From contig JACPUW010000024.1 of the NCBI GenBank assembly GCA_016192035.1, forward strand, positions 1-64,000: 64,000 nucleotides of DNA. Direction: 5' to 3'. The notes beneath the pieces were generated by a model. It was not told where the DNA came from and made no database searches. It was given only the letters and a program-made list of their open reading frames with translations. This document shows positions 1-6,546 of this stretch, piece after piece. Made by a program: the position numbers and the translations under genes. Positions within the stretch are counted from its first letter, which is position 1, and each line of letters begins with the position of its first letter. The stretch is from Bacteroidota bacterium. Lineage in GTDB: Bacteria > Bacteroidota > Bacteroidia > CAILMK01 > JACPUW01.

Positions 1-443
1 CATCGTTACAACGCCCCAGAGGGGCGGCATCTTCGTAGCCACGGTCACCGCCCGTGGTGCATTGCCCACCCATCGTTCCAACGCCCCAGAGGGGCGGCAT
101 CTTCGTAGCCACCGCCACCGCCCGTGGTGAAAAACCAACCAATGTTCCAACGCCCCAGAGGGGCGGCATCTTCGTAGCCACCGCCACCGCCCGTGGTGCA
201 AAGCCCACCCATCGTTCCAACGCCCCAGAGGGGCGGCATCTTCGTAGCCACCGCCACAACCTATTGTTAATCTGTTACAAACAACCCCGAAGGGGTGTAA
301 TGATTATAGCCACGGGCGAAGCCCGTGGTGCATGGCCGGCCCTAAGCCCCAAACCCCGAAGGGGTGGCATATAACCGCCACAACCCTATGATAATCTATA
401 AAATAACTACGCAGGGGTGGCATATTCCATACACAACCATCGT
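1..443. repeat. REP-like palindromic repeat array, left of the kinase gene
   Basis: Two related repeat types are arranged in tandem. Type A has a small GCCCC-AGA-GGGGC hairpin at about 13, 83, 152 and 222 (period 69-70 bp), followed by the conserved stretch GGCATCTTCGTAGCCACC and an imperfect CCACGG..CCGTGG palindrome. Type B has CCCC-GAA-GGGG (285-295 and 354-364) and the perfect palindrome CCACGGGC-GAA-GCCCGTGG (310-328). The units degrade toward 443. Open frames across the array are products of the repeat and are not taken as genes. Repeats of this style occur in intergenic space of Bacteroidota genomes; a REP/RAYT-type origin is inference. The array begins at or before base 1, so its left limit is unknown. 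Confidence 0.85.
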
Positions 444-497
444 ATTAAAATCCACCGCTAAATGCGCAAACCAAACGCACGAATTACGCCCGTGATT

Positions 498-505
498 TAC
501 ATTTG
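498..505 (+). promoter_or_regulatory. -7 promoter element (TACATTTG) of the kinase gene
   Basis: TACATTTG matches the Bacteroidota -7 consensus TAnnTTTG. It overlaps the upstream TTG (503) that could otherwise be read as a start, which favours the ATG at 536 and a leader of roughly 20-25 bases. No clear -33 TTTG is seen. Confidence 0.5.
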
Positions 506-535
506 AAAAAAAATGTCAAATGGCATCGTTTGATT

Positions 536-2590
536 ATGCAATTAAAAGAAAATCAAATATTTGCCGGTAGGTACCGGCTGCTAAAAAAACTGGGGGTGGG
601 GGGCTTCTCAGAGGTGTGGAAAGTAGCCGACCAAATGGCCGAAGATGCCGTGATGGCCCTAAAGGTGTATGCTCCCGAAAAAGGCATGGATGAAGTGGGC
701 CTTAAACAGTTTAGGCGTGAATATGCCGTGGTGCTGAACCTATACCATTCCAATTTGCTCACAGCTAAGCATTTTGATATTCATGAGGGGCACCCGTACC
801 TAATAATGCCCTTTTGCCAAGGCGGATCGGTGTATGCCCGTGTGGTGGAGCACGGTACTTTTTCAGAGAAGGAATTGGCTGAATGCCTGGTGCAGATAGC
901 ACCGGCTTTGGCCTACCTACATGGCCAGGGCATAGTACACCAAGACATAAAGCCTGACAACGTATTGATGGATGGCCAGGGCCGCTACCTGCTCACCGAT
1001 TTTGGCATAAGCACAAGGCTGCGAAATACCCTGCGCAAAAGCACCAACACCGCCGGGAGCATGACAGTGGCCTATGCCCCTCCGGAAAAGTTTAAGGCCA
1101 TGGGCCAACTTATACCCGGAAGCGACGTGTTCTCACTGGGGGTGATGATGATAGAAATGCTCACGGGCGAGGTGCCCTGGGGCGGAAACGGCGGCGCGTT
1201 CCTGCACGATGTGGGCGGCCTGCCCGATTTGCCCGGCCATTTTTCCCGGGAGTTAAACCAGTTGATAAAGGGCTGCCTGCACCCCGACCCTGAACAGCGC
1301 AGCAGCCTTGACACACTGCAGGATGCCGCCAGGGCCTACCTTCTTGCAAACAAATGGGCGGATACGGGCAATGGTGAACGGCCAAAGGCGGGGAGAAAAA
1401 CCCAGGCCATGCCCATGCGCCACGGGGAGGCCGACCATGACGAAACACCTACCCGGCCGGCAGGCGTTGACAAAGGGAAGGGCAAAGGCAAAAAAGGCAT
1501 GGTGCTGATAGCCATAGCCATACTTGCCGTGTTGGTGGCCGGTTATTTTGTGTTGAAGCCAGGGGAGGGCACTGGGACCGGGGCTGCCCCCAGTGGCCAA
1601 CAAGAAGAAGGCGACACGGCGGGAGTGCCATCAACCGCCGGTTCGGCTAATGTCCAGGATACTATTCCATTGGTTGAAGAAAAAGGCCCCCCTAGGGAAA
1701 AACCCAAACCCGGGTCAGGCCTTACAGCCGAAGAAACGGCCTGGCAGCAGGCGCAAACCACCAACACCATAGCGGGCTACCGGGCCTATTTGGCGGGCTA
1801 CCCCACTGGCAGGCACGCGGCGGAGGCCAAGGACCGGATAACCGTGCTGGAAGAAGCGGCCAAGCCCAGGCTCCACCCCCAGGTACAAGAGCTTATAGAC
1901 AACATGGTGTATGTACCAGGCGGCACGTTTACCATGGGCTGCACCGGTGAGCAGGGCAGTGATTGTTTTGATGACGAAAGCCCGGCACACCTCGTAACCC
2001 TTAGCAGCTATAGTATGGGCAAGTATGAAGTGACCCAGGCGCAGTGGCGGGCGGTAATGGGTTCAGACCCGGCAGAATTGTACCACAAGGGCTGCGACGA
2101 TTGCCCGGTAGAGCAGGTAAAATGGGACGATGTACAAGCGTTTATCCGCAACCTGAACCAGCTCACGGGCAAGGTGTTTAGGTTGCCAACGGAGGCGGAG
2201 TGGGAATTTGCGGCGCGTGGGGGCACCAAGAGCAGTGGCTACAAGTATGCGGGTAGCAATACCCTGAGCTATGTGGCTTGGTTTGATGAGAATTCTTATG
2301 ATTTAGGTTCTAGCCATCCAGATTACGGAACCCACCCGGTAGGCCAAAAAGGGGCCAACGAGCTGGGGCTGTATGACATGAGCGGCAATGTGTGGGAATG
2401 GTGTGCCGATGGGTATGGAGCATATAGTAGCTCTAGCCAAACCAACCCTAGCGGCCCTTATACAGGCTCCGGCCGCGTGGTTCGCGGCGGCGGTCGGATC
2501 AACAGCGCCGGGTACTGCCGAGTGTCGAATCGCTCCCTCAGCAACCCGGGCATCCGCCCCAGCCCCTTGGGTTTCCGCCTTGCCCTTTAG
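536..2590 (+). CDS. Membrane Ser/Thr protein kinase with C-terminal FGE-sulfatase/C-type-lectin-like domain; probable DGR target
   Basis: The 684-residue protein has four parts. A Hanks-type kinase domain (about residues 10-275) shows a glycine loop LGVGGFSEV, the lysine in MALKVY, catalytic loop HQDIKPDN and DFG in LTDFGIS; the usual HRD arginine is glutamine. After a charged linker a single membrane helix lies near residues 322-341. A short YxxYLxxYPxGxHA segment (about 402-437) precedes an FGE-sulfatase domain (about 457-684) with YVPGGTFTMG, RLPTEAEWEFAARGG, GNVWEWCAD and final LGFRLAL. The predicted topology is kinase inside, FGE/C-lectin fold outside. Codons at the C-terminus look like a DGR variable region (separate entry). 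The start at 536 places the kinase fold about 10 residues in; a TTG at 503 is the alternative. Repeat arrays flank both sides. The protein substrates and ligand are unknown. Confidence 0.9.
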   Translation: MQLKENQIFAGRYRLLKKLGVGGFSEVWKVADQMAEDAVMALKVYAPEKGMDEVGLKQFRREYAVVLNLYHSNLLTAKHFDIHEGHPYLIMPFCQGGSVYARVVEHGTFSEKELAECLVQIAPALAYLHGQGIVHQDIKPDNVLMDGQGRYLLTDFGISTRLRNTLRKSTNTAGSMTVAYAPPEKFKAMGQLIPGSDVFSLGVMMIEMLTGEVPWGGNGGAFLHDVGGLPDLPGHFSRELNQLIKGCLHPDPEQRSSLDTLQDAARAYLLANKWADTGNGERPKAGRKTQAMPMRHGEADHDETPTRPAGVDKGKGKGKKGMVLIAIAILAVLVAGYFVLKPGEGTGTGAAPSGQQEEGDTAGVPSTAGSANVQDTIPLVEEKGPPREKPKPGSGLTAEETAWQQAQTTNTIAGYRAYLAGYPTGRHAAEAKDRITVLEEAAKPRLHPQVQELIDNMVYVPGGTFTMGCTGEQGSDCFDDESPAHLVTLSSYSMGKYEVTQAQWRAVMGSDPAELYHKGCDDCPVEQVKWDDVQAFIRNLNQLTGKVFRLPTEAEWEFAARGGTKSSGYKYAGSNTLSYVAWFDENSYDLGSSHPDYGTHPVGQKGANELGLYDMSGNVWEWCADGYGAYSSSSQTNPSGPYTGSGRVVRGGGRINSAGYCRVSNRSLSNPGIRPSPLGFRLAL
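2492..2587 (+). other. Putative DGR variable region (VR) at the 3' end of the kinase-FGE gene
   Basis: Sixteen codons at the positions that vary in DGR-type C-lectin proteins are GGT CGG ATC AAC AGC, GGG TAC, TCC CTC AGC AAC, GGC ATC, CCC AGC CCC. Thirteen end in C, as expected when AAC (or GAC) template codons are diversified at adenines in positions 1 and 2. The intervening constant codons, for CRVSNR (2516-2533), CCG at 2546 and LGFRL (2567-2581), match the scaffold of known VR proteins. One substitution does not fit the commonest template: CGG at 2495 where most members have TGG. No template repeat, Avd gene or reverse transcriptase was seen in the window, so the assignment rests on codon pattern and family resemblance. 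Confidence 0.7.
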
Positions 2591-2619
2591 CAGTTCAATA
2601 CGGGCAATAGCTGGTTTTT

Positions 2620-2656
2620 GGCTAAGGCGGGCCAAGCGGAGCGGCCCAAGCCAGCC
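2620..2656 (+). other. GC-rich inverted repeat just downstream of the putative VR
   Basis: GGGCC (2629-2633) pairs with GGCCC (2643-2647) around a nine-base loop, and GGCT (2620-2623) pairs with AGCC (2653-2656). It lies 30-65 bases after the stop codon. It has no following T-tract, so it is a poor intrinsic terminator. A hairpin or cruciform after the VR is known to aid retrohoming in the Bordetella phage DGR; the same role here is inference. Confidence 0.4.
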
Positions 2657-2689
2657 AATAAACCAAGCTATTGACCGCAGGCTTTGGGG

Positions 2690-3035
2690 TGTAGGGACAG
2701 GGCACCGCCCGTGGTGAAAAACCAACCAATGTTCCAACGCCCCAGAGGGGCGGCATCTTCGTAGCCACCGCCACAACCCTTTGATAATCTATAAAACAAC
2801 CCCAGAGGGGCGGCATCTTCGTAGCCACGGTCACCGCCCGTGGTGCATTGCCCACCTATCTTTCCACCGCCCCAGAGGGGCGGCATCTTCGTAGCCACCG
2901 CCACAACCCTGTGAAAATCTATAAAATAACCCCGCAGGGGTGTGACATGATAATAGCCACGGGCGCAGCCCGTGGTAAAATGGCCAGCCAATATTCCAGA
3001 ACCCCGAAGGGGTGGCATATAATGCACACAACCAG
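2690..3035. repeat. REP-like palindromic repeat array, right of the kinase gene
   Basis: This is the same family and orientation as the array at 1-443. Bases 2703-2774 are identical to 116-187 (72 bp) and 2800-2856 are identical to 14-70 (57 bp). Type A units give way to type B units, including the palindrome CCACGGGC-GCA-GCCCGTGG (2957-2975). The rest of 2591-3073 holds no convincing gene. Confidence 0.85.
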
Positions 3036-3073
3036 CATATTATGCTCAGTTTTCCCCTGCGCCCCGTGCCCGC

Positions 3074-4324
3074 CTAAAACCGATAAAACATCCCTAATTG
3101 AACGCCTTGCTCCAGGGCATTGAATGCATGGTACGGCAACGCAACCTTGGCAAACCGCTTGCGCAACACCGCCTCCATTTGCAGCCCCAGGTGGCGGGTG
3201 AGATGGGCTTCCAAACCCACCGACACAAAACTGCCTACATGCAGTGGGTTGAAATATATATCGTTGGGATATTGTTCGCGTATAGCACTCCAGTCGGCAT
3301 CGCTCACTTCAAATTGGCGGTTGCTGCCCAAGCCCATTTGGGCAAATCCGCCCAGGTCCACGTGGTAACCCATGAAACCGTGGCTCCCCGCCAGGCGCAC
3401 GGCCAGGGGCAACAGCATTTGGCGGCTGCTATACCCCAGCCTATATCTGTAGGCCGACACCCGGTCGCGGTACTCCAGGCTGCTGCCCGGGTCGGTATCC
3501 ACCATCAGGCCATGGCCCGAAAGCTGTAGGTACCTGTCGTTTATGGCTATGCCGCCTAGAATGGCCAGGTTGCGGGCCACGAAATAGCCATATGTCAGTT
3601 GGAGCGCATTGTGTTGTTCTATCCAGTATTCTTCGGTGCGGCCAAGCACCGTAGCGCCCGCTTCAATCCCGGCATTAAAACCTGAAATCCCCTGGTTGGC
3701 ATTAAACCCAATTGCTACTATATGGCGCGGTGCCAGTGCCGCCGATACTTCCTTGGGCAGTTCAAACAATGGTTGCCTAGGTAGCTGCACTTGGGTGGTG
3801 GCCATGGGCATGGCGGCTATGGCTGCCGTTAACCGGCTGTGAACAAAAGCCAAGGTAGTGGGTTGGCCCTGGGTGGGGCTGCTGCCCACCGGTACCTGGG
3901 CCTCAAACGGGCCTGGCGCAAAAGCGGTGGTGTGTGATGGATCTAATAATGCACTTGTAGTGAGGCGTGTGGGTCCGCTGGGCGTAACAGGGGCCAGGGA
4001 TTGGCCCATTCCCCTTCGGTAATCCTGTGTAAAGGTATAGGGTTGCTCTACGGGTTGTAGGTCAGGGTGTGCATCTGACAGGGCAGGCATTTGGCCCTCA
4101 TGCGCGCCATGCCCCAACGAAGCCATGAAGTAGCCTACCCCAAAGGACAAGAGCGAGATGGCCAGGGCCAAGGCCAGTGTTTTGCGCGGTTGGTAGTACC
4201 AGGGCAACACCGCTTTTCCATCAGGCGCACCCAGGGCAGAAGCAAGCCCTTCCCACACCTGCGGGCCTGGCGTTATGCGGTGGCTTTCAAGTCCTGAACG
4301 GAATATTTCGTCAATGCTGGGCAT
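3074..4324 (-). CDS. Anti-sigma-like membrane protein with outer-membrane-barrel-like C-terminus
   Basis: This 416-residue protein is not a named family I can identify firmly. The N-terminus (MPSIDEIFRSGLESHRITP.., with VWEGL near residue 24) resembles the short cytoplasmic segment found in Bacteroidota proteins encoded beside ECF sigma factors. One membrane helix follows at about residues 48-68. A proline-rich, low-complexity region of about 110 residues leads to a C-terminal part (from about 190) with alternating aromatic/hydrophobic strands and a terminal FYRF, as in small outer-membrane barrels. The start codon overlaps the 3' end of the sigma gene by 14 bases, so the two are surely co-transcribed. 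Anti-sigma function is inferred from position; the barrel call is from composition only. Confidence 0.6.
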   Translation of the reverse strand: MPSIDEIFRSGLESHRITPGPQVWEGLASALGAPDGKAVLPWYYQPRKTLALALAISLLSFGVGYFMASLGHGAHEGQMPALSDAHPDLQPVEQPYTFTQDYRRGMGQSLAPVTPSGPTRLTTSALLDPSHTTAFAPGPFEAQVPVGSSPTQGQPTTLAFVHSRLTAAIAAMPMATTQVQLPRQPLFELPKEVSAALAPRHIVAIGFNANQGISGFNAGIEAGATVLGRTEEYWIEQHNALQLTYGYFVARNLAILGGIAINDRYLQLSGHGLMVDTDPGSSLEYRDRVSAYRYRLGYSSRQMLLPLAVRLAGSHGFMGYHVDLGGFAQMGLGSNRQFEVSDADWSAIREQYPNDIYFNPLHVGSFVSVGLEAHLTRHLGLQMEAVLRKRFAKVALPYHAFNALEQGVQLGMFYRF

Positions 4325-4901
4325 ATCTATTATACACGTCTTTGTCCATTCGGCGAACCATGTTTTGCAGGGCTAGGCGTGCCCTGGACAACTGAGATTT
4401 GCTCGTACCGATGGAGATGTTCAATTCTTTAGCTATCTCTTTGTGGTTCAATCCTTCCAGTACATAAAGGTTGAACACTACCCTAAATCCTGGCGGCAGG
4501 GCATTTACCAGTTCCAGCAGTTCGTTGGCCGACATATTGTCGAGTGCCTTTGATTCTACCGGTAGTTCTGGCGAATGGTCAAGGCCATCTACCACTACCA
4601 GGTGCTTGTTTTTTCTGAAATTTTCAAGGCAGGCATTCACCATGATCTTGCGCAGCCAGCCCTCCAGCGAACCCTTGGCCTCAAACCGGTGCAGGTTTTT
4701 CACAGCTTTGATAAATCCTTCGTGCAGTACGTCTTGCGCTTCTTCGCGGTTGCGGCAGTACCTGCAGCACACGGCCAGTAAACGGGAGGCGTACCTGTCA
4801 TACAGTTCCTTTAAATAGCGCCCATCATTGCGCAGGCAGCCTTCCAACAGGAGGCTCTCATTGGCTTGTGATGGGTGGTTTGCTTGTTTTTTAAAAAACA
4901 T
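4311..4901 (-). CDS. RNA polymerase ECF sigma factor (sigma-70 family)
   Basis: The 196-residue protein has region 2 (about residues 28-95, with LYDRYASRLLAVCCRYC and EEAQDVLHEGFIK, and GWLRKIMVN) and region 4 (about 130-185, LPPGFRVVFNLYVLEGLNHKEIA then LNISIGTSKSQLSRAR, the DNA-binding helix-turn-helix). It would direct RNA polymerase to a dedicated promoter set. The ATG at 4901 is preferred over the upstream start at 4931, because the sequence MFFKKQ.. begins just before region 2. The downstream gene overlaps its stop codon and is the likely membrane partner or anti-sigma. The regulon cannot be read from the window. Confidence 0.93.
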   Translation of the reverse strand: MFFKKQANHPSQANESLLLEGCLRNDGRYLKELYDRYASRLLAVCCRYCRNREEAQDVLHEGFIKAVKNLHRFEAKGSLEGWLRKIMVNACLENFRKNKHLVVVDGLDHSPELPVESKALDNMSANELLELVNALPPGFRVVFNLYVLEGLNHKEIAKELNISIGTSKSQLSRARLALQNMVRRMDKDVYNRYAQH

Positions 4902-5098
4902 GATGCGGGATTTAAGATGCGGGGCGGCCATTTGGGGTTGCAGCCTTGCCGAAACCCGCGTAAAAATATCCCACTATGGGCGAATAACAAGGGAGTTTTC
5001 AAATATTAGGATTTAGGGCTTGTGTGCCCCAGCCGCCCTTCCTGGGTGCCTTTCGGCAAAAAATGGGCACTTTTGAGCCATTAATGTCCCCCATATCA

Positions 5099-5875
5099 AT
5101 GGATAAACCGTTGACTATAAGTATAGTTACTATTTGTTTTAACAATTTGCCCCAGCTTAAGGAATCTATGGCCTCCGTAGCTGCCCAAGAGCGACTGCCT
5201 CATTCGCATTGGATCATTGATGGGTCAACCAATGGTGATATACGGAACTATCTCACCCATAAGTCATTGCCGGGCTATGTGAAATGGATTTCAGAACCTG
5301 ATAAGGGTATTAGTGATGCCTTTAATAAAGGAATAGCCCGTGCGGAAGGAGATATAATACACCTGCTCAACTCGGGTGACAGCTACCATGGCCCACAGAC
5401 ACTTGCCACGGTGATGGCGCATTTTGAAAGCCATCCCCATATTACCTGGCTGCACGGCAAGTACTGCCAATATATGGGCGGGCGTTGGATCGTGTCGGGC
5501 AAGAGGTTTGACCCCAAGCGGCTCTACCAGGGCATGAGGGAGGTGGCGCATCCCACCATGTTCCTGCGCAGGGAGGTTTATCAGCGCGTGGGCGTGTTTC
5601 CCGCCCATATGAAGCTGGCCATGGACTATGATTTTCTCATTCGCCTTAGGCATGAGCCATTTGATTACCTGGATACGGTACTGAGCGTGTTTGCCCCAGG
5701 CGGCACCAGTGACATACACTGGCAGCAGAGCCATAGGGAGTGCATGCGCATATACCGCCGGCACCTGGGCCCTGACCCCAGGCTTTGGCTGGGCTATGCC
5801 AAACAAGTGCTGGTACATGCCGTGGTGGACAGCCCCCTGGGCAGGCTTGCCCTGCACCACCGAAAAGCAGATTGA
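5099..5875 (+). CDS. Family 2 glycosyltransferase
   Basis: This 258-residue GT-A-fold enzyme is likely involved in surface polysaccharide synthesis. TISIVTICFNN opens the nucleotide-sugar fold, DGSTNGD follows near residue 40, and the usual DxD is replaced by LLNSGDS near residue 88, a form common in the WcaA/WcaE-like group. HPTMFLRR and MDYDFLIRL form the acceptor side. The ATG at 5099 is chosen because it sits directly before the first strand; an upstream ATG at 5024 would add an uncharacteristic leader. It ends two bases before trmB, so the two are probably co-transcribed. Donor and acceptor sugars are not known. Confidence 0.85.
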   Translation: MDKPLTISIVTICFNNLPQLKESMASVAAQERLPHSHWIIDGSTNGDIRNYLTHKSLPGYVKWISEPDKGISDAFNKGIARAEGDIIHLLNSGDSYHGPQTLATVMAHFESHPHITWLHGKYCQYMGGRWIVSGKRFDPKRLYQGMREVAHPTMFLRREVYQRVGVFPAHMKLAMDYDFLIRLRHEPFDYLDTVLSVFAPGGTSDIHWQQSHRECMRIYRRHLGPDPRLWLGYAKQVLVHAVVDSPLGRLALHHRKAD

Positions 5876-5876
5876 C

Positions 5877-6512
5877 ATGGCGCGAAACAAAAGCGGTAAA
5901 CTGGCCGAAACAAAGGAAATGGCCAACATACTGGAGGCGCCTGAGCACTTGCGCGGGCAGTGGGCGGCACACTTTGCCAACCCCGCCCCCCTGGTGCTGG
6001 AACTGGCCTGCGGACACGGATACTATACCCTGGCACTGGCCCGGCGCAACCCCTTGGGCAATTACATGGGCATAGACATAAAGGGGGCCAGGCTTTGGAA
6101 AGGCGGCAAGATAGCCCTGGCCGAAAACCTGCACAACGTGCGGTTTATGCGGTGCCGGATTGAAATGATAAACAAGTACTTTGCCCCTTCTGAGGTGGAC
6201 GAAATCTGGATAACCTTTCCCGACCCCCAACCCAAGAAGGACAACAACCGGCTTACCCATCCATTCTTTCTGGAGAAATACCGCCAAATGCTCAAACCGG
6301 GCGGCGTGGTACACCTCAAAACCGACAATACGCCCCTTTTTGAATTTACCCTGGGTGCAATTGCCGGCATGGGAATCAAACCAGGTGCCATGACGCGTAA
6401 TCTGTATAAATCAAAGCTATATGAAGATGAAATGCTCCAGGTATCCACCCACTATGAGGAAATGTTTGTGGCGGACGGGGCGCAAATCAAATACTTAAAT
6501 TTCAGGCTTTAG
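5877..6512 (+). CDS. trmB: tRNA (guanine-N7-)-methyltransferase
   Basis: This 211-residue SAM-dependent methyltransferase forms 7-methylguanosine at position 46 of tRNA. The SAM-binding motif is LELACGHGYYTLALA (about residues 40-54), followed by MGIDIKGARLWKG. The tRNA-contacting motif is ITFPDPQPKKDNNRLTHPFF (about 113-132), the Bacteroidota version of FPDPWPKKRHxKRR. The C-terminal KTDN and THYEE-type ends are also family features. The start is the ATG two bases after the upstream glycosyltransferase stop, giving the usual length. An in-frame extension upstream runs through the glycosyltransferase gene and is discarded. Confidence 0.93.
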   Translation: MARNKSGKLAETKEMANILEAPEHLRGQWAAHFANPAPLVLELACGHGYYTLALARRNPLGNYMGIDIKGARLWKGGKIALAENLHNVRFMRCRIEMINKYFAPSEVDEIWITFPDPQPKKDNNRLTHPFFLEKYRQMLKPGGVVHLKTDNTPLFEFTLGAIAGMGIKPGAMTRNLYKSKLYEDEMLQVSTHYEEMFVADGAQIKYLNFRL

Positions 6513-6546
6513 GGTTTAGATGCGGATGGGTTTATAACATTGTGCC

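Noticed and set aside
45-374. Open frames on both strands through the left repeat array (70 and 106 codons), and similar frames at 2622-3123
   Set aside because: They are made of the repeat unit itself, in several frames at once; there is no independent coding signal.
1-443. CRISPR-like periodic repeats
   Set aside because: The 70 bp period consists of repeat throughout with no unique spacers, and each unit has two internal palindromes; no cas genes are present.
2591-2776. Open frames just after the kinase gene (2388-2717 forward, 2303-2776 reverse)
   Set aside because: They overlap the FGE domain in other frames and run into the repeat array; neither has a domain.
5691-5876. N-terminal extension of TrmB by 62 residues
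   Set aside because: It lies wholly inside the glycosyltransferase gene in another frame and has no family similarity.
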